Below, in pieces: positions 17,189 to 25,132 of a DNA stretch of 26,053 bases. The notes beneath the pieces were generated by a model. That model was not told the origin of the DNA, searched no databases, and saw only the letters and a list, made by a program, of their open reading frames with translations. The stretch is taken from contig CAWJKX010000127.1 in the NCBI GenBank assembly GCA_963843065.1, positions 1-26,053 on the forward strand, read 5' to 3'. Made by a program: the position numbers and the translations under genes. Source of the DNA: JAGVPT01 sp963843065. Its GTDB lineage: Bacteria; Bacteroidota; Ignavibacteria; UBA10030; UBA8401. Positions within the stretch are counted from its first letter, which is position 1. Each line of letters begins with the position of its first letter.

Positions 17189-17204
17189 AGGCTTGATAAC
17201 TTGA

Positions 17205-17233
17205 ATTTTATGAATATACGAAAAAATGTGCAA
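17205..17233 (-). promoter_or_regulatory. Candidate sigma-70-type promoter for the SpoIIE-phosphatase gene
   Basis: On the minus strand TTGCAC (17233-17228) is followed after exactly 17 bases by TAAAAT (17210-17205), 16 bases before the ATG at 17188. Spacing and boxes fit a housekeeping promoter, though the implied leader would be very short. The rest of the 208-base divergent gap (17189-17396) would hold the flippase promoter, which I cannot place with confidence. Confidence 0.35.
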
Positions 17234-17396
17234 TTCGTTGCAAAGAATGCCGACTCTCTCGGTTATCTGGAGAATTCCTGCAATGGCAAGGATTGCAATG
17301 GTTTTTTCGCCAATTTTTGATATATTTAGCAGGAAAATGAATAATGCATACCTGATAGTCATGGCGATCAACAGAAGCTCTGGACTCCGGTAGAAG

Positions 17397-18729
17397 ATGG
17401 GCGTATTCGGCAAAAATTATCTTCATACTGTTGTCACAAATGTCATTCTCAAACTCGTCGTGGGCCTTGTTATCAGTGTGGTCACTGCCCGAGGGCTCGG
17501 CCCTGAGGGACGGGGTGAGTACAACCTCCTCATCCTCATTATCACGACTCTGACCACTCTTTTTAATTTCGGCATCCCGGGTTCGAACACATACTTTACC
17601 GCGCAGAAGAAGATCGAGAAGGAGAAATTGATGAGGGCCTCTTTTTTTATCGCTGCATGGCTGAGCTTATTTTCTTTTCTCCTCCTTTTTATACTCTATC
17701 GTGCTGATTACCTGCGCTACCTCTTCCCGGTCGACAAGCTCACGTTGACCATGGTCGCATCCTTCGCAATTATCCCGGTTGTTTTCTTCAACGTTTTCGC
17801 CCAGGGGATCATTGTGGGGGAAAACAAGATATACCTCAACAATTATATCTACCTAGGCAGTCAGACAACGCAGGCGGCAACACTTGCGGTGGCATACGCC
17901 CTCGGCATATTAAGCGTCCAACTTGCCATTGCCCTATTCGCCATCAGCAATCTTGTGTCGTTCATTATCATTGGAGTGTCATATCGGTCAACGTTTTTTT
18001 CCTTTGCCTCGCACAAGATGGAATGGCGCGAGTACCAAACAACTCCTCGTCTTCTCCGCGCCTCTTCAGCTCTCAAACATTATTCAATTTCTCAATTATC
18101 GTCTCGGGACGTTCATTGTTAATTATTTTCTCGGGGCAGCGTCGGTCGGGTTGTACTTTATGGCGGTGAACCTCGTAGAAATTCTCTGGCTCCTCTCAAC
18201 CTCTATGGCGGCTGTTTTGCTCCCAACGGTCGCGGCACAACACGAACAATCAAAAATGATATCCGTAAAGGCTGCGGTTGCTTCTTTTGCCCTTACGCTC
18301 GCGGCGGCAACCCTGGCAGTCCTAATTGCACCATTTGCAATTGTCCACCTGTTCGGGAAGGATTTTGCCGGATCCGTATTGCCATTTCTTATTTTGCTCC
18401 CCGGCATCACGATCTTTAGCGTAACCAATGTTCTTGCAACATACATTTTAGGAATCGGGAAACCCGGGTTTAATACAGTAATTTCCTTTGTCGCGCTGAT
18501 TTTTACTGTCGTGCTAAACGTGGTATTGATTCCCCGCTACGGTATTTCAGGAGCCGCGGCCGCATCCTCGATCTCGTATATCATACTCTCCTGCTTAACG
18601 CTTGTTATTTTTGTGAAACTTTCCAGACTCACATGGCGCGAAAGTGTCGGGTTCGTTGCTTCGTTGAGGAACGATTTTCGAAGCATCACTACACGAACAC
18701 GACTGAAGTTTCAGTCTCTCATTCAGTAA
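17397..18729 (+). CDS. Wzx-like polysaccharide flippase (MOP superfamily), with a mid-gene one-base frameshift
   Basis: The first part encodes hydrophobic segments typical of Polysacc_synt/MurJ-type exporters: NVILKLVVGLVISVVTARGL, GPEGRGEYNLL, FNFGIPGSNTYF and repeated helices. The frame breaks near 18036. Dropping one C of TACCAAA joins EWREY to KQLLVFSAPLQLSNIIQFL, and the second part continues with GTFIVNYFLGAASVGLYFMA and further membrane helices. The reconstructed protein is about 443 residues with roughly 12 spans, the family norm. It would move undecaprenyl-linked oligosaccharide across the inner membrane. As given, the reading frame ends at 18122, so translation without a shift would yield half a transporter. 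It is divergent from the SpoIIE-phosphatase gene. Confidence 0.85.
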
Positions 18730-18879
18730 GACGGATGATCAATGTTAAGGGTCGATTGACTTGAGGGGATACGGTAGATTTCGACACGCTAGTTTCCGCG
18801 CATGGAGTGGTTGTCAGGTGGGTTTATAAATCCCATCGCGGTCGTCTCTGGTACAAAACTACTCCCCCACTAAATGCAA

Positions 18880-18904
18880 CAGCCCAGATCATGAGCCTGG
18901 GCTG
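18880..18904 (-). terminator. Hairpin downstream of the second T9SS tail remnant
   Basis: CAGCCCAG at 18880-18887 pairs perfectly with CTGGGCTG at 18897-18904 around a 9-base loop. On the minus strand it lies 26 bases beyond the TAA of the sorting-domain remnant and is followed by TTGCATTT, a weak T-tail. It probably terminated the lost gene. The preceding 18730-18879 holds nothing I recognise. Confidence 0.5.
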
Positions 18905-18930
18905 AATGCGATGGCAGGACGTTGGGAAAG

Positions 18931-19041
18931 TTACTTCAGCACCACCAACTTCATTGTCCGAACAAAATTATTCGCTTGTATTCTGTAGAAATACTCATTG
19001 GTTGATTCTTTTTGAGGGCTTTCAATTGAACCTGCAAATTA
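18931..19041 (-). pseudogene. Remnant of a second T9SS sorting-domain tail
   Basis: The minus strand reads YFYRIQANNFVRTMKLVVLK and then TAA at 18933-18931. This is the last strand of a type IX C-terminal sorting domain, matching SGVYFYxLxAGxFxxTxKLVLLK of intact domains. Upstream the frame is short and not domain-like (SPQKESTNE), with stops just beyond 19041, so only the tail survives. It sits between the flippase gene and an AT-rich gene, a position that suggests breakage by an insertion or deletion. Confidence 0.6.
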
Positions 19042-19099
19042 TTAACTTTCATCGATTTTGTCTCTCATTGAATACTGATCATGACAATTGGAGTGCAAC

Positions 19100-20014
19100 A
19101 TGTTACGCATTAAAATTTGGCTGTACGATTGGATAGATGTCTTTTTTAAGAAATTAATTAAATCATTTAGGATCCATACTGAAAAAATTGCTGATCACGA
19201 TTATGCATTAAAGGATATTAAAGAGAGTATAATGTTCCTTAATGCTAAATTGCTTGATTTTGGGGGAACCACAGACCAAAAGACAATACTGCGTCGTCAC
19301 GAATTTAAGGTGTATTCGCAGAACGGTGAAGACGGAATCTTACTATATATTTTTTCAACTATTGGCGTACATAGCCGAACATTTGTAGACTTTGGGGCTG
19401 AAAATGGGCGAGAATGCAATACTGCAAACCTATCGTTGAACTGGGGTTGGTCGGGTCTATTGATCGAAGCATCGACCAAATTATTTGCGGAAGCTAAGAA
19501 ATATTACAGTAAATATTCACAAGTCACCATATTGAACGCTTACGTAACGCCTCAAAATATTAATCAACTACTTAGTGAAAACAAATTTTCTGGAGAAATT
19601 GACTTATTATCAATTGATATAGACAGTAACGATTATTGGGTATGGGAATCTATTCACGTCTGTAATCCAAGAGTTGTTGTTGTCGAATATAATGCAATTC
19701 TTGGCAGCGACAGATCTATCACCGTAAAATATGATGCCAACTTTAATAGATTCGCAAAACATCCTTCCGGTTATTATTTTGGTGCGTCCCTGTTGTCCCT
19801 TCAAAAGTTAGCTCAAAAAAAGGGGTATATTTTGATCGGTTGCGATTCTAAAGGATGTAATGCCTTTTTTGTGCGGTCAGATCTAGCGAGTCCTCACTTT
19901 GTAGAGCTATCAGCGGCTACGGCATATTACCCTTTAACGGAAGGTTGGGCAAAAAGACCTGCCCCGGAAAAAGCATTCCAAATTATCAAAGACTTAGATT
20001 ATGTTGAAGTTTAA
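19100..20014 (+). CDS. FkbM-like SAM-methyltransferase-fold protein, AT-rich and probably acquired
   Basis: The 304-residue protein has an N-terminal amphipathic segment followed by YSQNGEDGILLYIF, TFVDFGAENGRECNTANLSL and GWSGLLIEASTKLF. These resemble FkbM-family methyltransferases: a FVDxGAxxG motif I and an acidic IEA after strand 2. EIDLLSIDIDSNDYWVWESI corresponds to the LLxIDIEGxE block. The substrate would be a sugar hydroxyl, by context only. Start ATG 19100 has a clear GGAG six bases upstream, unlike most genes here. Base composition is visibly AT-rich compared with both neighbours, and the gene is preceded by a gene remnant, both signs of transfer. I am fairly sure of the fold and unsure of the reaction. 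Confidence 0.75.
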   Translation: MLRIKIWLYDWIDVFFKKLIKSFRIHTEKIADHDYALKDIKESIMFLNAKLLDFGGTTDQKTILRRHEFKVYSQNGEDGILLYIFSTIGVHSRTFVDFGAENGRECNTANLSLNWGWSGLLIEASTKLFAEAKKYYSKYSQVTILNAYVTPQNINQLLSENKFSGEIDLLSIDIDSNDYWVWESIHVCNPRVVVVEYNAILGSDRSITVKYDANFNRFAKHPSGYYFGASLLSLQKLAQKKGYILIGCDSKGCNAFFVRSDLASPHFVELSAATAYYPLTEGWAKRPAPEKAFQIIKDLDYVEV

Positions 20015-20556
20015 GTGCAAAAAATTAATCGGCATCAGAACCTGGACCCGATGCAACTAATTTAATCAGCCACGGATAAGGGCGTGTGTGTTCTTCGTTA
20101 CGAAAACAGTTTTCGGATAAAGAAAAATGCAGGAGACGGGTGGAAATGAGAAAGAACATCAAATAGACTCGCATTCAACCGAACACTCCCTACGATAATG
20201 GTACTCCACGAGAAACAATCATCGGCATTCCGACCGTGGAGAATCCGAAATCGACACACTCGGCAACGGCCGTCGTTCGGGAAGAACAAAGCGAAAACGA
20301 TTGTAAAGATTTATGAACAGATGAGGAACTTCTCAGAAGAATGTGGATTCCTACTACCTATGCCATCCTCTCCCGGACTGACAACAGCGAATACTTCAGC
20401 CAGTTCGAGTTTTTTTACCGGTCATACATAGACGTCGAATGCAACTCCGGATTGTTGCCCGAAGCAGAAGGAGTCAAATCCATTAACGGATCTCCAAGGG
20501 TTCGACGCTGGTTGCAGAAACTTTTTTAGGAAATTCCGTGGCTGAAAAATAATGCG
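20015..20556. other. Gene-free stretch with protein-like fragments, nothing recognised
   Basis: Between the FkbM-like gene and the next glycosyltransferase I find no recognisable gene. Short open frames exist on both strands (for example plus 20341-20529, with DNSEYFSQFEFFYRSYIDVE), which read like eroded coding sequence but match no family I know. No strong hairpin, RNA gene or repeat copy is evident. Confidence 0.4.
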
Positions 20557-21576
20557 ATGATGGATAAAATAATAATTATTTGTCCAGACGAGAATTCGTC
20601 GTTCGTTCAACTTGACGCTGTCAATTTAGCGACGCAGTTTAGCGTAGAGATTCTAAGTTTCAACCGTCTCAGAAGTCCTAAAATACTTTGGACGTTTCTG
20701 ACCGTTGGCAAGAAGGTGGCAAAAGAGCACGTCTCCTGTATCCTGATGTGGTTTTCGGTCCCTCGTCTTGCGCCTGTAATTGTTCTCATTGCAAAGATTT
20801 TTAGTGTCAAAATTCTTGCCATTACAGGGGGATTTGACGTTGCGTATGTCCCGGCCATAGGGTGGGGGGAAATGGGAACGTGGTGGAAACGGATGCTGCA
20901 GCGGTTCACACTACACAGTGTCGATCGCGTTCTGCCGTTTTCAAATTTCTCGCAAAGCGATACGCTCCACTACGCCCCGGCGAACATCACAAGCACCTTA
21001 TATCCCGGTATCGATCTCAAACACTTCAAGCCGTCGGGAAACAAGGAGGATTTAATAATAACAACGTGTAATGTCATCAATCGCATTACCATCATACAGA
21101 AAGGCCTCGATATTTTTGCACGATGTGCTGCGTCATTGCCGGAATTCAGATTTATTCTCATCGGCAAAATCGACACCCTGGACGCGAGCGCGCAAAAATT
21201 TGTTCAGACGGCACCGGGGAACCTGCAATTTACCGAAAAATATGTTTCCGACGACGAGCTCCTTTTGCTTTATCAGCGCGCACGAATATACGTTCAGGCT
21301 TCAGCGCATGAAGGGTTTGGCATCGCATGCGCAGAAGCAATGTCGTGCGGATGCATTCCCGTCGGGACGTACAACACTTCCTTACCGGAAGTGATTGGAA
21401 ATGCAGGGTACCTTGTTCCTTATAATGACCTTCAAGCCACGGTCGACGCCATAAAATCAGCGATGAATTCCCGGAATATCGGATACGACCCCCGAAAAAG
21501 AGTTGAGGAGAATTTCTCAATTGAAAAACGGACATCGGGCTTGATCTCCACAATGAAACAGCTTATAGGAAATTAA
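20557..21576 (+). CDS. GT4-type (family 1) glycosyltransferase
   Basis: The 339-residue protein has a GT-B fold. The N-terminal half contains ITGGFDVAYVPAIGWG and FSNFSQSD. The C-terminal donor-binding half begins after LYPGIDLKHFKPSG and has KGLDIFARCAASLPEFRFIL, the YVQASAHEGFGIACAEAMSCG block with the E-x7-E motif, and PVGTYNTSLPEVIG. It should transfer a hexose-type sugar from a nucleotide donor at the cytoplasmic face. The start is ATG 20557 (MMDKIIIICPD); the second Met, at 20560, is equally possible. Its stop codon directly abuts the ATG of the second AsnB gene (21574-21576, then 21577), so the two are in one operon and probably translationally coupled. Confidence 0.9.
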   Translation: MMDKIIIICPDENSSFVQLDAVNLATQFSVEILSFNRLRSPKILWTFLTVGKKVAKEHVSCILMWFSVPRLAPVIVLIAKIFSVKILAITGGFDVAYVPAIGWGEMGTWWKRMLQRFTLHSVDRVLPFSNFSQSDTLHYAPANITSTLYPGIDLKHFKPSGNKEDLIITTCNVINRITIIQKGLDIFARCAASLPEFRFILIGKIDTLDASAQKFVQTAPGNLQFTEKYVSDDELLLLYQRARIYVQASAHEGFGIACAEAMSCGCIPVGTYNTSLPEVIGNAGYLVPYNDLQATVDAIKSAMNSRNIGYDPRKRVEENFSIEKRTSGLISTMKQLIGN

Positions 21577-23562
21577 ATGTGCGGCATCACAGGCATATTG
21601 GCTCGACAAGGCGGCCGCGTTGACCCGGCGTTATTGCTCAAAATGACGAACAGCATTCGTCACCGCGGGCCAGACGACGAAGGTTACCTTCTCGTGGATA
21701 CGGCAAACAACCGTTGCGATCATCGATCGGGCAACGACTCCATTCCGGCTGCGAAATCAAATTATCCGAACATCTCCGCACCAACCCAGGAAAACCACAA
21801 TCTGGGACTCGGCTGGCGCCGCTTAAGCATTATCGACCTCTCCCCCGCCGGCCATCAGCCGATGTCGAACGCCGACGGCACGGTGTGGTTGATATTCAAC
21901 GGAGAGATCTACAATTACATCGAACTCCGCGAGCTGCTCATCGCGAAGGGGTACTCGTTCACAACGAAATCCGACTCGGAAGTGATTATCCGTGCATACG
22001 AAGAATGGGGAAAAGAGTGCCTTTCTCATTTTAACGGCATGTGGGCGTTTGCCTTATGGGATGCCCGTACAAGGTTGCTCTTCTGCGCTCGAGACCGTTT
22101 CGGCGTCAAGCCTTTTTACTATTTCACGAACGAGAACACGTTCGCTTTCGCATCGGAGATCAAGGCTCTTCTGCTGCATCCTGACGTTGTCCGCAGAGCG
22201 AATCATCAAATGGTGTATGATTACCTTGCGTACGCGGTCATCGACCATAGCGATGAGACTTTTTTTCCCGGCGTTAAACAATTGCCCCCTGCACATTATC
22301 TAATCGTCGACGCCGCCGGAGCGCTTACGGTCCAGCGATATTATACTCTGCACTGCAATCCCGACGTCGAACGGTTTCATGAATCGGAAAGCAGACAATA
22401 CACGGAAAAGTTCAAAGAGCTTCTTGTTGATTCGATAAAATTGCGGCTCCGCACGGATGTCCCGCTCGGCAGCTGCCTCAGCGGCGGGCTCGATTCCTCT
22501 ACAATTGTGTGCATCGCAAACTCGTTGATGTTCAACGACGGCGTCATTGACCGCTCCCTTATCGGCGAGCATCAAAAGACATTCACAGCTGTGTACGACG
22601 ATGCAGCGTACAACGAGAAACCGTTCGTCGAAAAAGTCATTGCCCGCACAAACGCCGAGCCTCACTTCGTCCGGCCCGATGGCAAGAAATTGTGGGATGA
22701 ACTTCGGAAGGTTGTGTATCATCAGGACGAACCGTTTAACTCAACGTCGGTCTACGCACAGTGGAATGTGATGAGGCTTGCTTCCGAACAGCACATTACG
22801 GTGCTGTTGGACGGACAAGGGGGGGACGAACTGATGGGAGGATATTCATGGCATGTGCCGATCTATCAAGCAGAATTGCTGCGCGCGATGCGATTCGGCA
22901 CTCTGATAAAAGAATTGGCCGGGACCTCATCCATAGCGCAACGCTCCGTGCCCCGGCAGCTTGTTGAGCTGCTCGGCAAGGCAGGCCGAACAATCCTGCC
23001 GCAATCAGCCTACGAATTCTTCGCCCCCGGTTTTGGGTTGATGAATCCCGAGTTCTCATCTGCATACAAACGCACGTCGGCGGTACTGTCAAAACGAAAC
23101 GACAACCTTCAGGAACGTCTGCTCCAGGAAGAGACTTCGTTCAATCTGCAGCAGCTCCTTCACTACGAAGACCGCAATTCAATGGCATTCGCTATTGAAG
23201 CGCGTGTTCCGTTTGTCGATTACCGCGTGGTGGAATATGCAATGAGCATCCCCGCGTCGTACAAAATTCACAACGGCTGGTCGAAATATCCGCTGCGATG
23301 CGCGGGAGAGGGCATCCTTCCGAAAGAAATTCAATGGCGCAAAGACAAAATGGGCTTCGTCACTCCCCAAAACGAGTGGCTGCGCACGCTTCTGCCGATG
23401 GTACGAACGTTTCTGCTGGATGAACCTCTTCGCGCAAATCAATTCCTGAACCAAGCCTCTCTTGAAAAGCGGCTTAAGGCCGATCCTCCAACAATCGCTA
23501 ATAATATCTTGTGGCAAATTATCAATCTCGAAATGTGGATGAGGGTGTTCGATGTTGAATAA
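21577..23562 (+). CDS. asnB: AsnB-type glutamine-dependent amidotransferase, paralog 2
   Basis: The 661-residue protein starts MCGITGIL (nucleophile Cys2) with RHRGPDDEGY and FNGEIYNYIEL in the glutaminase domain. The synthetase domain has SGGLDSS at about 302-308, DGQGGDELMGGYSWH, and IEARVPFVDYRVVEYAM. A 30-residue insertion after DEGYLLV (containing CDHRSGNDSIPAAKSN) is not in the paralog at 4264. The pair share blocks such as LSPAGxQPM and DGTVW but differ over much of the synthetase domain, so they are not a recent duplication. Expected chemistry is ATP- and glutamine-dependent amide formation, in this setting perhaps on a uronic acid. It overlaps the next gene by 11 bases. Confidence 0.93.
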   Translation: MCGITGILARQGGRVDPALLLKMTNSIRHRGPDDEGYLLVDTANNRCDHRSGNDSIPAAKSNYPNISAPTQENHNLGLGWRRLSIIDLSPAGHQPMSNADGTVWLIFNGEIYNYIELRELLIAKGYSFTTKSDSEVIIRAYEEWGKECLSHFNGMWAFALWDARTRLLFCARDRFGVKPFYYFTNENTFAFASEIKALLLHPDVVRRANHQMVYDYLAYAVIDHSDETFFPGVKQLPPAHYLIVDAAGALTVQRYYTLHCNPDVERFHESESRQYTEKFKELLVDSIKLRLRTDVPLGSCLSGGLDSSTIVCIANSLMFNDGVIDRSLIGEHQKTFTAVYDDAAYNEKPFVEKVIARTNAEPHFVRPDGKKLWDELRKVVYHQDEPFNSTSVYAQWNVMRLASEQHITVLLDGQGGDELMGGYSWHVPIYQAELLRAMRFGTLIKELAGTSSIAQRSVPRQLVELLGKAGRTILPQSAYEFFAPGFGLMNPEFSSAYKRTSAVLSKRNDNLQERLLQEETSFNLQQLLHYEDRNSMAFAIEARVPFVDYRVVEYAMSIPASYKIHNGWSKYPLRCAGEGILPKEIQWRKDKMGFVTPQNEWLRTLLPMVRTFLLDEPLRANQFLNQASLEKRLKADPPTIANNILWQIINLEMWMRVFDVE

Positions 23563-25063
23563 GTTCCTATTGGCGATAAAGACGACAATACTTGATCACA
23601 GGTTTTTTTTCTTCCTCATGGCGTTCTATGTCTTTCTTTCAACGTTCATGTTGGACAAGTACCCACGTGTCTGGGTCGATGAGCCGTGGGAATCAATTAC
23701 AGCCTCTACCCTTGCAAGTGAAGGGAGGATGTACAACCCCGTGCTTGAAAACTATACCGGATTCGACAAAGTATTGCTCCAGCCCCGGCTCTTTTTAAGC
23801 TTGGCGGTCGCCCCCGCGTTCGCGCTGTTCGGCGTTGGACCTGTACAAGGAAGGCTTGTCTCCGCCGCATGTGGAGCGCTGTTGATGATCGCGGTGTATC
23901 TTTTCACTTCGAAATTCTTTTCGAGGCGCGCCGCACTCTTTGCGGTCTGGTTTGTGATGATCGAAACAATGATGTTCATTTCCTACCGTACCATTCGTCC
24001 TGAAATCTACCTTGTCACACTGGAAAGTTATTCAATGCTCTTTCTGTTCCAGGGTATGAGAGCAAATTCGAAAGCGTATTTTTTCTGGTCAGGATTGTTC
24101 GCCGGCGTTGCCCTCTGGACTCATCCGAACGCCGTTCTGCATATCGGGGCGGTTGCAGTGCTTCTGGTGATGACGTATAAGGGCAGGGCATTCACATCGC
24201 GGTATAGCTGGAGTTTTGCTGCTGCGCTGCTTATCGCTCTGCTTCCGTACCTGATCTATGTAATCGCAAACGATGCCCGCAACTCATTTTCAACATTCTA
24301 TCTTCAGCTCGACAACAGAACGAGCTCGCTCGCCCAGCAGAATTGGCTCGCCACAAGCCTGTGGGGCGAATGGAACCGCATTGTGGAATATGCCCAGTTT
24401 CCATACAGAGCGCCTATCGTTCTCGTGTTTGCCTCCGTTTGGGTTCGCTCCCTTGTATCAAAAAAAATCGAAACCCGGAATGTGGCAATCGTAGCCGGAA
24501 CTTATATCCTCCTTTCTATCTTGGTTATATCAAATAAGACGGTGCTGTATACCACCTCCGTTCTCCCCATGCTCTGCATCCTTGCGGCAGTAAACACAGA
24601 CGAATTGCTTAGAGTGCCCCGGGTAATTGGGGAGCGCATACGACGAATATTTCATTCCGGATATTTTCGCGAATCGCTCGGTATCGGATTATTCGTTCTC
24701 CTCTCCCTGAACCAACTCGCGGGGGACGCAAAGCTATTGTGGCGTAACAGGAATTGTTCGTATACTGAAACAATCAAACAACTTCAGACCGTGATTCCCC
24801 CGGATGCAAGGGTGTGGGGTTCGATAACATTCTGGTTCGGGTTTCAGCACCAGCCTCTCCGCACGCAATACACCCATCTCCGGGAGGTCGATACATTCAA
24901 ACCAGAGTACATGATCACGGGGGACGCAGAAATATGGGGAAAGGATTTTTGGAAATCCGTGCGGGACGATGCGGACGCGGTCATCGAAAAACGGGGGACG
25001 CTCGTTGCCGAGTTCCCGGAAAACTGCTACGGTACGCTGCGGGTCTACCATTTGCGCTGGTAG
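23552..25063 (+). CDS. GT39/ArnT-like polytopic membrane glycosyltransferase (GT-C fold)
   Basis: The 503-residue protein has about ten hydrophobic spans, starting FFFLMAFYVFLSTFML. An acidic pair sits in the first outer loop (VWVDEPWESI), the place of the catalytic Asp/Glu in PMT_2/ArnT enzymes. RLVSAACGALLMIAVYLFTS and FRTIRPEIY-like segments (SYRTIRPEIYLVTLES) follow, as in dolichyl-phosphate-mannose-protein mannosyltransferase relatives. A soluble C-terminal domain of about 130 residues ends the protein. Such enzymes use polyprenyl-phosphate sugars on the periplasmic side. The adjacent GT2 gene could make that donor. The start is ATG 23552, overlapping the AsnB gene by 11 bases; the acceptor is unknown. 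Confidence 0.85.
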   Translation: MLNKFLLAIKTTILDHRFFFFLMAFYVFLSTFMLDKYPRVWVDEPWESITASTLASEGRMYNPVLENYTGFDKVLLQPRLFLSLAVAPAFALFGVGPVQGRLVSAACGALLMIAVYLFTSKFFSRRAALFAVWFVMIETMMFISYRTIRPEIYLVTLESYSMLFLFQGMRANSKAYFFWSGLFAGVALWTHPNAVLHIGAVAVLLVMTYKGRAFTSRYSWSFAAALLIALLPYLIYVIANDARNSFSTFYLQLDNRTSSLAQQNWLATSLWGEWNRIVEYAQFPYRAPIVLVFASVWVRSLVSKKIETRNVAIVAGTYILLSILVISNKTVLYTTSVLPMLCILAAVNTDELLRVPRVIGERIRRIFHSGYFRESLGIGLFVLLSLNQLAGDAKLLWRNRNCSYTETIKQLQTVIPPDARVWGSITFWFGFQHQPLRTQYTHLREVDTFKPEYMITGDAEIWGKDFWKSVRDDADAVIEKRGTLVAEFPENCYGTLRVYHLRW

Positions 25064-25132
25064 CCCGCTGTTGAATCAAACGCGCCTGTTCGTTATCTTG
25101 GTACCGTACATGACTCTTACGGCAGATTCCTT

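Noticed and set aside
17189..17413. 75-residue N-terminal extension of the SpoIIE phosphatase
   Set aside because: It would overlap the flippase start, and ATG 17188 begins just before the first membrane helix with a promoter-like sequence upstream.
1575..18729. Programmed +1 frameshifting as the cause of the five breaks
   Set aside because: No common slippery heptamer or stop-codon context is seen at the sites and the genes belong to unrelated families; error or mutation is simpler.
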